In this document: positions 1-5,579 of the stretch, one piece after another
How positions within the stretch are numbered: position 1 is the stretch's first letter
Layout: every line of letters starts with the position of its first letter
Source of the DNA: Planctomycetota bacterium
Lineage (GTDB): Bacteria; Planctomycetota; Phycisphaerae; WQYP01
Length of the DNA stretch: 6,877 nucleotides
Direction: 5' to 3'
Assembly (NCBI GenBank): GCA_021798635.1
Contig: JAJZGH010000033.1
Coordinates: 1 to 6,877 of the forward strand
Position numbers and translations under genes: made by a program
The notes under the pieces: model-generated
Database searches by the model: none
Told to the model about the DNA's origin: nothing
The model's input: only the letters and a program-made list of their open reading frames with translations

Positions 1-1
1 G

Positions 2-181
2 GAGCGAATCCAACAAGTTTACGATTTTCGCAATACTTATGTGGCCCATCAGCAGCAGGAACTTAAAGATGCGGGCCTGGCGAAACGCCAGATCATTTTG
101 TGGGTTGATACCCTCGGAATGCTGGCTGCGGAAATACGCACGACGGAGAACCCGCTGGCGGAACTGCCCTCGAAGCGGTGA
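2..181 (+). CDS. C-terminal end of a gene entering from the left; possibly a helicase/restriction-type protein
   Basis: The frame is open from the window edge for 59 codons and stops with TGA. It has no start here, so this is the 3' end of a longer gene. The visible tail is mostly helical and charged, with the segment VYDFRNTYVAHQ near the start, followed by LAKRQIILWVDTL. From memory, this FRNTYVAHQ-then-amphipathic-helix ending resembles the extreme C-terminus of some large DEAD/DEAH helicase or type III-like restriction proteins. No helicase or nuclease motif lies inside the window, so that identity is a weak inference. The coding call is supported by the open frame to the edge and the balanced amino acid composition. 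The gene converges on the large minus-strand gene, with a 135-base gap between the two stop codons. Confidence 0.55.
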   Translation, partial: ERIQQVYDFRNTYVAHQQQELKDAGLAKRQIILWVDTLGMLAAEIRTTENPLAELPSKR

Positions 182-294
182 AAAAAAGTGTTCGGGAGGG
201 GTCGGCGTATTCATGTATCGCGATGGCTCCCCGTAATAGATGGCCGCAGGTCTTTTCCATCGTCCGAGCAGTCGGGAAGGGCTATTCCGCAAAC

Positions 295-306
295 GTGCCT
301 GGGCAC
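295..306. terminator. Small hairpin between convergent genes, possible weak bidirectional terminator
   Basis: GTGCC-TG-GGCAC is a perfect inverted repeat. It folds as a 4-bp stem with a CTGG loop, flanked by AAAC on the left and TTTTCC on the right. On the plus strand four Ts follow, suiting an end for the gene that stops at 181. On the minus strand GTTT follows, 11 bases after the stop of the large gene. The stem is short and the T runs are modest, so this is a candidate only. Confidence 0.35.
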
Positions 307-316
307 TTTTCCTTAT

Positions 317-3300
317 TTAACGCGGGATCGGCAGGTTTTTGAAATTGAAGGGGACTTTTGTGAGGATGGTGCGGGTGAAGAATTTTATGGTGGCGCTTTG
401 GGGCTTGGTGCCGGCAATATTCAATGTGTAACGGTAGGCTCCCCAGTTGCCTGCCACCGGGCCGCCGGTGTGGCTGGTAATGCGTAGTGGGTGGCCGGCG
501 GAGTCGTACAGCGTGAATTCTTTACCTCCGAAAAGATGCTTGGCAAAACAGTGTTCGATTGGTACCTGCGCGAAGGCCAGCCAATGGCTGGTTTTGCCTT
601 GGTAGGAGAAGCCCTGGGTCATACCAATATCCAGGCGAATTTTCCAGCCGCCGGGAATCTGTTGCAGCTTTGCAAATTTCAGCGTCATGCCATCGTCGGT
701 TAAGGCGGTGCGACCGATTTGCAGGTTTCTTAGATGCATGGTTTGTATATCACTGGATAGATATACACGTAAATTGCCGCGCAAAGCCAAGGCTGCGGAA
801 CCGGGCGGCGGCCAAGGCAAATGAAGCTGAAATGAAAAGAGGGTATCGGCCCGCGTACGCGGCCAGTCGTTTTGAGGGGCCTTAATGGGGGCGGTTAATA
901 ACACTTTTCCATGGGAATCAGTGATAATTTCTTTCGCATGCCAACCGCCAATCTGTTCAAGGATTTGCTTTCGCGTCGGTGCCCATAATACGAAGCAGCT
1001 TGCCGCAAAGTTTCGGTTTTTATTGCCCGGGTCCACCTTGGTTAGCCACTTATTCTGATAGCGCCGAATGGATTGTATGGCCAGCACGCACGCTCCATGA
1101 ACTACGGTGGGAATGCCAGGGGCGAAAAGATTTTGGTGGCCAAATTGCAGGCGATAGTTGTTGTACGCGTTTCCCATCGGGCCGATATGTGTGATGCCGG
1201 CGATGCGCTGAAGTACCTTCCAAAATGGTTGGCGGCGGATGTTGAATGTCATCTTGGGCCATACCAATGATTGATTGTAATGAGGCGCAATTCCGATTTC
1301 CGAACAGAGCTGCGTCAGGGCCTCGCGGGCAGAGGCCCGTTTCAAATTCAGAGAAACCAGCGGGCCGCGCAAGTCGTTGTTGGCGGCGGTGGCATCGAGA
1401 ACGGCCAATAATTCACGGCGCACCGATGGATCGGCGGCGTGCCTTAGCGCCATTTGGATTAGCGGAATGGCGGTGTTACCGGCGGCAATTAAATGACGCG
1501 CTGCCGTGCGCTGGCGGCCCGCCGCACTGCCGGCTAGCTGTTGTATCCACCGCGAGGTTTGCGTTTTCGAGATCCCGGGGCCGGGCGAGGCAAGCATCGT
1601 AAGCTCGGCGGGATTAGGAACTCGGATGTGATCCTGCGCCGGTATAGCCAACGGTTGCGCCACCGTGCCAGAGCTGGCAGGAATCGGGAGATTGTGAAAG
1701 CTAAACGGTACGTGCACGTGAATAAAATTGGAGTAGAACTTCGCCCATGCCGTTACCGGCAGTCCGCCATGAACATACACCTTGTAGTTCCAGCCCGGAC
1801 CATCTCCCCGCTTCCAGATACGGCATGATAGTTGCCGTCCCGATTTACTTTTAAAGCCCAATACACCACCGATGCTGGGGGTGTAGCCAAATGACGTGCC
1901 TTGCGGCAAGGATTGCATAAAAAAGTTTGCCACGGGCAAATTGGTCCCTTTCCCGCCGGTACCAACCGTGATCTGAATCGTGCATATATCGTGCCGTGGA
2001 TCTGACACATTGTTGACCACTCCGGTTGGCTTACCGATGCTGATCTGTATGCCAGCCTGCTGTATGAACGCTTTCCCGCGAGTCAAAGAGCCGACTTGCC
2101 GCGTACGTGGCGCCACTGCAAGCGTGATGGGCAGTTCGCCTTGCAGATCACGAATATTAGTGCTATCGGGAAAAGGCCAGTTCAAAGCGGGGCCGAAGGA
2201 AAACTCATATTTTGCCGCAGGCAGTGGCACCATAACCGGCGCCGACTTGGCCGCCAGAAGCGACCTGCCATGATTGTCAACGGCCCGGCTGAATTTCACC
2301 GGCCCAAACTGGACGATCTGGGTATTTCCCAGTGCCCAAAAGCCCTGGATATTCAAACTGAATCCGCCGACAGTGCGATGGCCGGGTGCCGCATCAAAAT
2401 TCAAGGTCTGCGCGACGGAAGAACGCTGCGCAGCCAGCAAAAGCGCTCCGTGGGTGTATACCGGCGTGCCTGGGACAAAGGCACCCGGTCGGTAAAAGGT
2501 TAATAATCCTGTTCCCCAATAGTCATTTCCCTCAGGGCTTACGCCTGTGAGCATGGCAATGCGGTGGATTACCTTCCAGAAAGGCTGGCGCTGAATGTTA
2601 ATGGTAAGCCGGCGTAAGTCGATCGGCAGGTGGATGTCAACAAACTCCGCAGAGAAACCAGCTCGTGCACAAAGCTGTTTTAGAATGGTGGTCAGGGGCG
2701 CATCGGTGAGTTTCAGCGTCACCAGCGGCCCGCGTACCGCATCGCCTTGGGCGATCTCTCCCAGCACCTTTCGCATGTCCCGACGCATTTGCGGCGTCGT
2801 CCAGCCGCTCAAGGCATTTTTAATTGCCGGCTTTGCCGCATCACCGGCCAGGCTTAACTGCTTCATCGCACCGGCGCGTACGGAGGCTTTCTGGCTTCCC
2901 AGGCCATGAATCCAGTTTGCTACACGCGCCGGGGAGGCGGCCGCCGAATGTGGTTGAACCAGCATGACCACCTGTTTGACAGCCTCCGACGTCGGTGGCT
3001 GCGACCGCACCTTTATATCCTGCAGGATAACTACCGGAGGTTGTGGCACGTGAAGCACGGACGAAGCCTTCCTGGATAACGGCATGGATATATGTTTAAA
3101 TACAAATGGTACGTTGACGGCAACCATGCGAGCATACGTTTTAACGAAGACTCCATCCGGTTTGGAGGTCAGCGGAAAAAAGTACTCATACTGGTCCGGT
3201 TTAAGATATTCACCGCCGAAGCCGTTTGGATTTTCGATTGGATCGCCGCCCGCTGTTGTAAAGATAAACGGCTTAGGAGAAAAGAAATTCATCCGCGACA

Positions 3301-4462
3301 GAAACGCTCGCACCGGCAGTGATTTTGCCAACCAGGGTGGGGTTATAATAGTCATTGTAACTCCCCATCGCCCTTTAGCCGGCTTGGGCCGCCCGAAAAG
3401 AAACCGCATTCCATCCGCATCAATTTCCGCGCGGCCGGAATTCAGATTATTGGCGCTCTGAATTTCCGGATTCAAGGATACGGCTATTGGTGCGTTCATG
3501 ACCAGCTTGACAATTTCACGCGATGTGCGAGCAATCGGCCCGATGTTCAAGGTTCCCGGATAACCGGATATCAGTTGCCCGACGGGCACACCGTAGTAAC
3601 TCAGGGCGAAAAGGCCGCCGGACGCGGAAAGACTTTGCCCGTTACGTTCCGATGCCGACACGACTTTCGGAATACCGATCTGGACAAAAGCCTTTTTCGT
3701 GGGGACCCAGAGGGTGTTGCAATCGAGCTGGAAGTTGCGGTACTTCCGGCCCGATGCCGCAGTTGTCTTTGCCAATTTTAGTGTTGCTGACTTAATCACC
3801 ACGGCAAACGCGCCATTTACCTCAACCCGCGCGCCATTGCTAAATAGGCCATGCCTGCTGAATATCAGTCCGGGCAGCGGCCCGTACTCGCCTTCCGGGC
3901 TTAGGCCGGTTCTTTCAGCGATGCGAACCAGCACGTTCCAGAACAATGCGTGTCGAATCTTAATTTCAAAATGCTCCGACAGGCGTGTACAATTTCTCGG
4001 CAACTGGCATCCCAATCCCACAGCTGCGCAAACGGAAGTCAGCAAGCTGCGTAACGTGCAGCGTTTGCTGTGCAGGGTCACCAGCGGGCCGTGCAACGCA
4101 TCGGCGAGGGCAGTCGCGTCAGGCCCGTGCCCAGGTTGCCTGGTGCCCTGCAACGGCCCCGCCCCGCCCGCGATCATGTTGAACATCGGCGTTGCCGCAA
4201 CCCCGATGGCAATCAGGCGATTATTGGCCTTTCTTCGCTTGGCTGCTTCTGGGCTGATTACGCTGTGTATCGACGGAGGCAACGGCGCTGTTTCCGGTGC
4301 GGCAGCGCGGCGCGTTGTATACACAACAGGCTGTGGCTTGACTGGCGCAGCCGGGCTATGGAAGTAATACCAAGCCGCCGACGATACGACTACCAATCCC
4401 AGCACAATGATGGCCCAATACTTCAAACCGGCGGGCTGCGGGCGGTTTAGGCTGTTTGGCAT
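317..4462 (-). CDS. Membrane-anchored protein with three STN-like/beta-rich modules and HEAT-like spacers, function unknown
   Basis: This gene encodes 1381 residues. I do not recognise it as a named family. Residues 1-12 are polar. Residues 13-34 form one strong hydrophobic helix (a signal anchor), followed by a Pro/Ala-rich stretch to about 65, so the bulk probably lies outside the cytoplasm. Three diverged copies of one module follow, at residues 124-461, 577-928 and 1032-1381. Each starts with (R/H)GPLV(T/S)L, then a helix with a conserved Cys (145, 598, 1053), a beta strand, and FW(K/N)V (174, 628, 1080). Each ends with VPFxFxx(L/I)xxP. The opening part has the pattern of an STN (secretin/TonB short N-terminal) domain; the remainder looks beta-rich. 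HEAT-like helical spacers precede copies 2 and 3 (about 513-574 and 970-1030), after Pro/Val-rich linkers. The ATG start follows GAGG at 8 bases. STN domains of secretins and TonB receptors take part in protein contacts at the envelope, so an envelope scaffold or binding role is possible but unproven. No catalytic motif was seen. Confidence 0.85.
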   Translation of the reverse strand: MPNSLNRPQPAGLKYWAIIVLGLVVVSSAAWYYFHSPAAPVKPQPVVYTTRRAAAPETAPLPPSIHSVISPEAAKRRKANNRLIAIGVAATPMFNMIAGGAGPLQGTRQPGHGPDATALADALHGPLVTLHSKRCTLRSLLTSVCAAVGLGCQLPRNCTRLSEHFEIKIRHALFWNVLVRIAERTGLSPEGEYGPLPGLIFSRHGLFSNGARVEVNGAFAVVIKSATLKLAKTTAASGRKYRNFQLDCNTLWVPTKKAFVQIGIPKVVSASERNGQSLSASGGLFALSYYGVPVGQLISGYPGTLNIGPIARTSREIVKLVMNAPIAVSLNPEIQSANNLNSGRAEIDADGMRFLFGRPKPAKGRWGVTMTIITPPWLAKSLPVRAFLSRMNFFSPKPFIFTTAGGDPIENPNGFGGEYLKPDQYEYFFPLTSKPDGVFVKTYARMVAVNVPFVFKHISMPLSRKASSVLHVPQPPVVILQDIKVRSQPPTSEAVKQVVMLVQPHSAAASPARVANWIHGLGSQKASVRAGAMKQLSLAGDAAKPAIKNALSGWTTPQMRRDMRKVLGEIAQGDAVRGPLVTLKLTDAPLTTILKQLCARAGFSAEFVDIHLPIDLRRLTINIQRQPFWKVIHRIAMLTGVSPEGNDYWGTGLLTFYRPGAFVPGTPVYTHGALLLAAQRSSVAQTLNFDAAPGHRTVGGFSLNIQGFWALGNTQIVQFGPVKFSRAVDNHGRSLLAAKSAPVMVPLPAAKYEFSFGPALNWPFPDSTNIRDLQGELPITLAVAPRTRQVGSLTRGKAFIQQAGIQISIGKPTGVVNNVSDPRHDICTIQITVGTGGKGTNLPVANFFMQSLPQGTSFGYTPSIGGVLGFKSKSGRQLSCRIWKRGDGPGWNYKVYVHGGLPVTAWAKFYSNFIHVHVPFSFHNLPIPASSGTVAQPLAIPAQDHIRVPNPAELTMLASPGPGISKTQTSRWIQQLAGSAAGRQRTAARHLIAAGNTAIPLIQMALRHAADPSVRRELLAVLDATAANNDLRGPLVSLNLKRASAREALTQLCSEIGIAPHYNQSLVWPKMTFNIRRQPFWKVLQRIAGITHIGPMGNAYNNYRLQFGHQNLFAPGIPTVVHGACVLAIQSIRRYQNKWLTKVDPGNKNRNFAASCFVLWAPTRKQILEQIGGWHAKEIITDSHGKVLLTAPIKAPQNDWPRTRADTLFSFQLHLPWPPPGSAALALRGNLRVYLSSDIQTMHLRNLQIGRTALTDDGMTLKFAKLQQIPGGWKIRLDIGMTQGFSYQGKTSHWLAFAQVPIEHCFAKHLFGGKEFTLYDSAGHPLRITSHTGGPVAGNWGAYRYTLNIAGTKPQSATIKFFTRTILTKVPFNFKNLPIPR
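320..1369 (-). repeat. Module 3 of the large protein (residues 1032-1381)
   Basis: Third copy. It opens with RGPLVSLNLKRAS, has Cys1053 and QPFWKVLQRIA at 1078, then GPMG where the others have SPEG. It shares Cys1156 followed by LWAPTRK, and a DDGMTLKF segment, with module 1. The protein ends exactly at the closing motif VPFNFKNLPIP plus one Arg, so the C-terminus coincides with a module boundary. This supports the module limits and shows that the gene is complete at this end. Confidence 0.75.
1373..1555 (-). other. HEAT-like helical spacer before module 3
   Basis: Residues 970-1030 repeat the layout of the first spacer: SRWIQQLAGS, then RQRTAARHLIAAGNTAIPLI, then PSVRRELLAVLDATA, leading straight into LRGPLVSL. 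The shared (A/S)xxWI(H/Q)xL start, AG(D/N)xA..(A/L)I centre and a final RR/RRE helix show that the two spacers are copies of one another, so spacer and module were probably duplicated together. Confidence 0.6.
1679..2734 (-). repeat. Module 2 of the large protein (residues 577-928)
   Basis: Second copy. It opens with RGPLVTLKLTDAPL, the clearest STN-like strand-helix start of the three. It has Cys598, PFWKV at 627 and SPEGN at 642, and closes with VPFSFHNLPIP. Further shared marks are an HGRSLLAA segment near 731 (compare NGQSLSA at 274 in module 1 and HGKVLLTA at 1184 in module 3) and a LQGELPITL segment near 773. It lacks the Cys-LWxPT(K/R)K segment shared by modules 1 and 3, having a FWALGNTQ segment in the same place. 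Confidence 0.75.
2741..2926 (-). other. HEAT-like helical spacer before module 2
   Basis: Residues 513-574 read as two or three amphipathic helices: WIHGLGSQKASVRAGAMKQL, then a segment with AGDAAKPAIKNAL, then MRRDMRKVLGEI. The order (a W-I-x-x-L start, residues that keep the helix going, then 'AGDAAKPAIKNAL') follows the common HEAT/armadillo-type pattern used as a small spacer in many planctomycete proteins. It sits directly in front of the RGPLVTL opening of module 2. Confidence 0.6.
3080..4093 (-). repeat. Module 1 of the large protein (residues 124-461)
   Basis: First copy of the repeated module. It opens with HGPLVTL, carries Cys145, FWNV at 174 and SPEG at 188, and closes with VPFVFKHISMP. 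It is the most diverged at both ends: H replaces R in the opening motif, and the usual LPIP ending is ISMP. It carries extra cysteines at 152 and 158. Its middle matches module 3 best, in a Cys-then-LWVPTKK segment (248-257) and a DADGMRFLF segment (348-356). Unlike the other two copies it has no HEAT-like spacer in front; a region of about 60 residues after the membrane anchor takes that place. Confidence 0.75.
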
Positions 4463-4470
4463 GGCAGCGG

Positions 4471-4474
4471 CCTC
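4471..4474 (-). promoter_or_regulatory. Weak ribosome binding site of the large gene
   Basis: On the minus strand GAGG lies 8 bases before the ATG at 4462. It is a short match to the anti-Shine-Dalgarno sequence but well spaced. No alternative start with a better site was seen nearby, and the ATG places the membrane helix at residue 13 as expected. Confidence 0.45.
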
Positions 4475-4497
4475 AGCAGTTAAAGGGTTGGCAAACG

Positions 4498-4517
4498 CCG
4501 TTGCAGTTCTGCAACGG
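4498..4517. promoter_or_regulatory. Perfect 20-bp palindrome in the leader of the large gene, candidate operator or hairpin
   Basis: CCGTTGCAG-TT-CTGCAACGG has two perfect 9-base arms around a 2-base centre. It ends 35 bases before the start codon and lies about 15 bases downstream of the proposed -10 box. This is a typical place for a repressor operator that blocks leaving of the polymerase. As RNA it would give an 8-bp stem with a four-base loop. No T run follows on either strand, so it is not an intrinsic terminator. The centre lacks the CG typical of LacI-family sites, and I cannot name a binding protein. Confidence 0.6.
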
Positions 4518-4532
4518 GATCATTCCCTCCGT

Positions 4533-4561
4533 ATTATGCGTCTGGCATCATCGTATTGCAA
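4533..4561 (-). promoter_or_regulatory. Likely sigma70-type promoter of the large gene
   Basis: Reading leftward, TTGCAA (4556-4561) is followed after 17 bases by CATAAT (4533-4538). These match the -35 and -10 consensus at 4 of 6 and 5 of 6 positions with ideal spacing. Transcription would begin near 4526, giving a leader of about 64 bases that contains the palindrome. The position in the gap between two same-strand genes fits, and it would let the large gene be controlled separately from the exonuclease. Confidence 0.5.
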
Positions 4562-4627
4562 AGTTGGCAGCAAGTGGATCTTCGATGCAACGATTAAGTT
4601 AAGACAAACTGTTGTTGTAGGTATTAA

Positions 4628-5260
4628 CTAATGTGATTTCGCTCGTCGGTGCCTGCGGGAAGGTATTGTGGGGTTGGTTCGTGCAACCGAAGTGTTTAAC
4701 GAAGGGCGTAATTGCGACGAGGTTTGTGGGCCGGCACTGCGTGTTGCGCCGCCAAGCTGATCGACTGCTACTCCCGCCTTAACTGCGTGCAACAGTATTT
4801 TCGCACAAGCCTCGGCGTCCGATTCGGCTTGATGGTGATTCAGTGGAATTTTCAGATAACGGCATACGGTATCCAGAGTGTGGCGTGGCAAGTGCGGCCA
4901 GACGCTTCGCGAAAGTTTTACCGTGCAGGCAAATGTATAGGGTGCCGGCTCAATGCCATAATAGCCACAGCAGGACATCAGGACGCCACGATCAAAACCA
5001 GCATTGTGTGCGGCCAGAAGCGGGGCGGCGTCGCAGAATTTCTGGATCTGCGGCCATAACTGCTGAAATGTTTTGGCCTCCCGCACGGTGTGATGCGAGA
5101 TGCCATGAATATAGGTGAACATGAACTCTCCGGGCGGCGGCTTAATGAGTGCGCTGAATCGCTCAACGACCTGTCCATTCTTCACGCGCACCAACGCGAC
5201 AGCGCACGCGCTGTGCAGCGCCTGATTGGCGGTTTCAAAATCAATGGCGGTAAATTCCAT
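4628..5260 (-). CDS. DEDDh-family 3'-5' exonuclease (DnaQ/epsilon-like)
   Basis: This is a 210-residue protein from the chosen start. Exo I is FTAIDFETA (Asp7, Glu9), Exo II is LAAHNAGFD (Asp90), and Exo III is of the HxxxxD type (His143, Asp148). All five DEDDh residues that bind two metal ions and act in hydrolysis are therefore present. IHGI near 51 is also typical. Such enzymes remove nucleotides from 3' ends of DNA or RNA; the family includes the proofreading epsilon subunit, RNase T and many stand-alone repair nucleases. This one is stand-alone, lacking polymerase, BRCT or helicase domains. After about residue 167 it has a Ser/Thr/Pro/Arg-rich tail ending in RRHRRAKSH, possibly disordered and nucleic acid-binding. 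The ATG at 5260 was chosen over upstream TTG/ATG codons (5287, 5284) because GGAGG lies 6 bases before it and Exo I then starts at the usual distance. The substrate is not predictable. Confidence 0.9.
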   Translation of the reverse strand: MEFTAIDFETANQALHSACAVALVRVKNGQVVERFSALIKPPPGEFMFTYIHGISHHTVREAKTFQQLWPQIQKFCDAAPLLAAHNAGFDRGVLMSCCGYYGIEPAPYTFACTVKLSRSVWPHLPRHTLDTVCRYLKIPLNHHQAESDAEACAKILLHAVKAGVAVDQLGGATRSAGPQTSSQLRPSLNTSVARTNPTIPSRRHRRAKSH

Positions 5261-5266
5261 CGCAAG

Positions 5267-5271
5267 CCTCC
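5267..5271 (-). promoter_or_regulatory. Strong ribosome binding site that sets the exonuclease start
   Basis: GGAGG on the minus strand, 6 bases before the ATG at 5260. This decides in favour of this start over the in-frame TTG at 5287 and ATG at 5284, which have no comparable site. Confidence 0.75.
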
Positions 5272-5326
5272 ATGCAGTAGGCATCAATCCGTCGAATCAG
5301 TTCGCCCTCGCCCGGTAATACTCTCC

Positions 5327-5356
5327 ATAATAGCGGCCCGATGGGTGATGTTACAA
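5327..5356 (-). promoter_or_regulatory. Possible promoter of the exonuclease gene
   Basis: Reading leftward, TTGTAA (5351-5356) and TATTAT (5327-5332) are separated by 18 bases, matching the sigma70 consensus at 4 of 6 and 5 of 6. A start near 5320 would give a leader of about 60 bases before the ATG at 5260. It is weaker than the candidate for the large gene and based on pattern alone. Confidence 0.35.
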
Positions 5357-5579
5357 TGGAGGTGTTCGTTTTTTTACACCGCGTGTGTGGCGAGTTTTGC
5401 GGACGGGGCCGAAATAACGATACACACGTGGCAAAATCGCAGCGACTGATCGCGGAGCGTGGCGAAGTTTCTATCGAGCGTTCCACCACCGGTAGAGCCG
5501 ACACCTTTGTGAAGGTTCCCGGCCCGGACGTGGGGAGCGGAAATATTGCCTCACCCGCGGTATGTGGCCGCAGGCCCAA

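Larger units (their letters stand above)
5261..5579. other. Intergenic region without a convincing gene
   Basis: About 320 bases between the beta-mannosidase stop and the exonuclease start. Short open frames cross it on both strands, but none has a ribosome binding site together with a recognisable protein. It holds a possible exonuclease promoter (5327-5356), the exonuclease ribosome binding site, a 10-bp imperfect stem (5379-5388 with 5422-5431) and a small perfect ACCTT/AAGGT hairpin at about 5503-5516. No clear intrinsic terminator for the beta-mannosidase gene was found. Confidence 0.6.

Noticed and set aside
2096..2503. 135-codon plus-strand open frame
   Set aside because: Antisense shadow of module 2 of the large gene, with arginine-rich, low-complexity translation.
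3699..4367. 222-codon plus-strand open frame
   Set aside because: It lies wholly inside the large minus-strand gene, in the antisense frame, and its translation has no recognisable domain; the minus-strand reading shows repeated modules and a membrane helix.
4498..4517. Palindrome as an intrinsic terminator of the exonuclease transcript
   Set aside because: No T run follows on either strand, and it lies downstream of a good promoter for the next gene.
5241..5579. 112-codon minus-strand open frame between the mannosidase and the exonuclease
   Set aside because: It runs into the start of the exonuclease in another frame, has no ribosome binding site I can see and a composition (Pro/Arg/Ser/Cys-rich) typical of non-coding frames.
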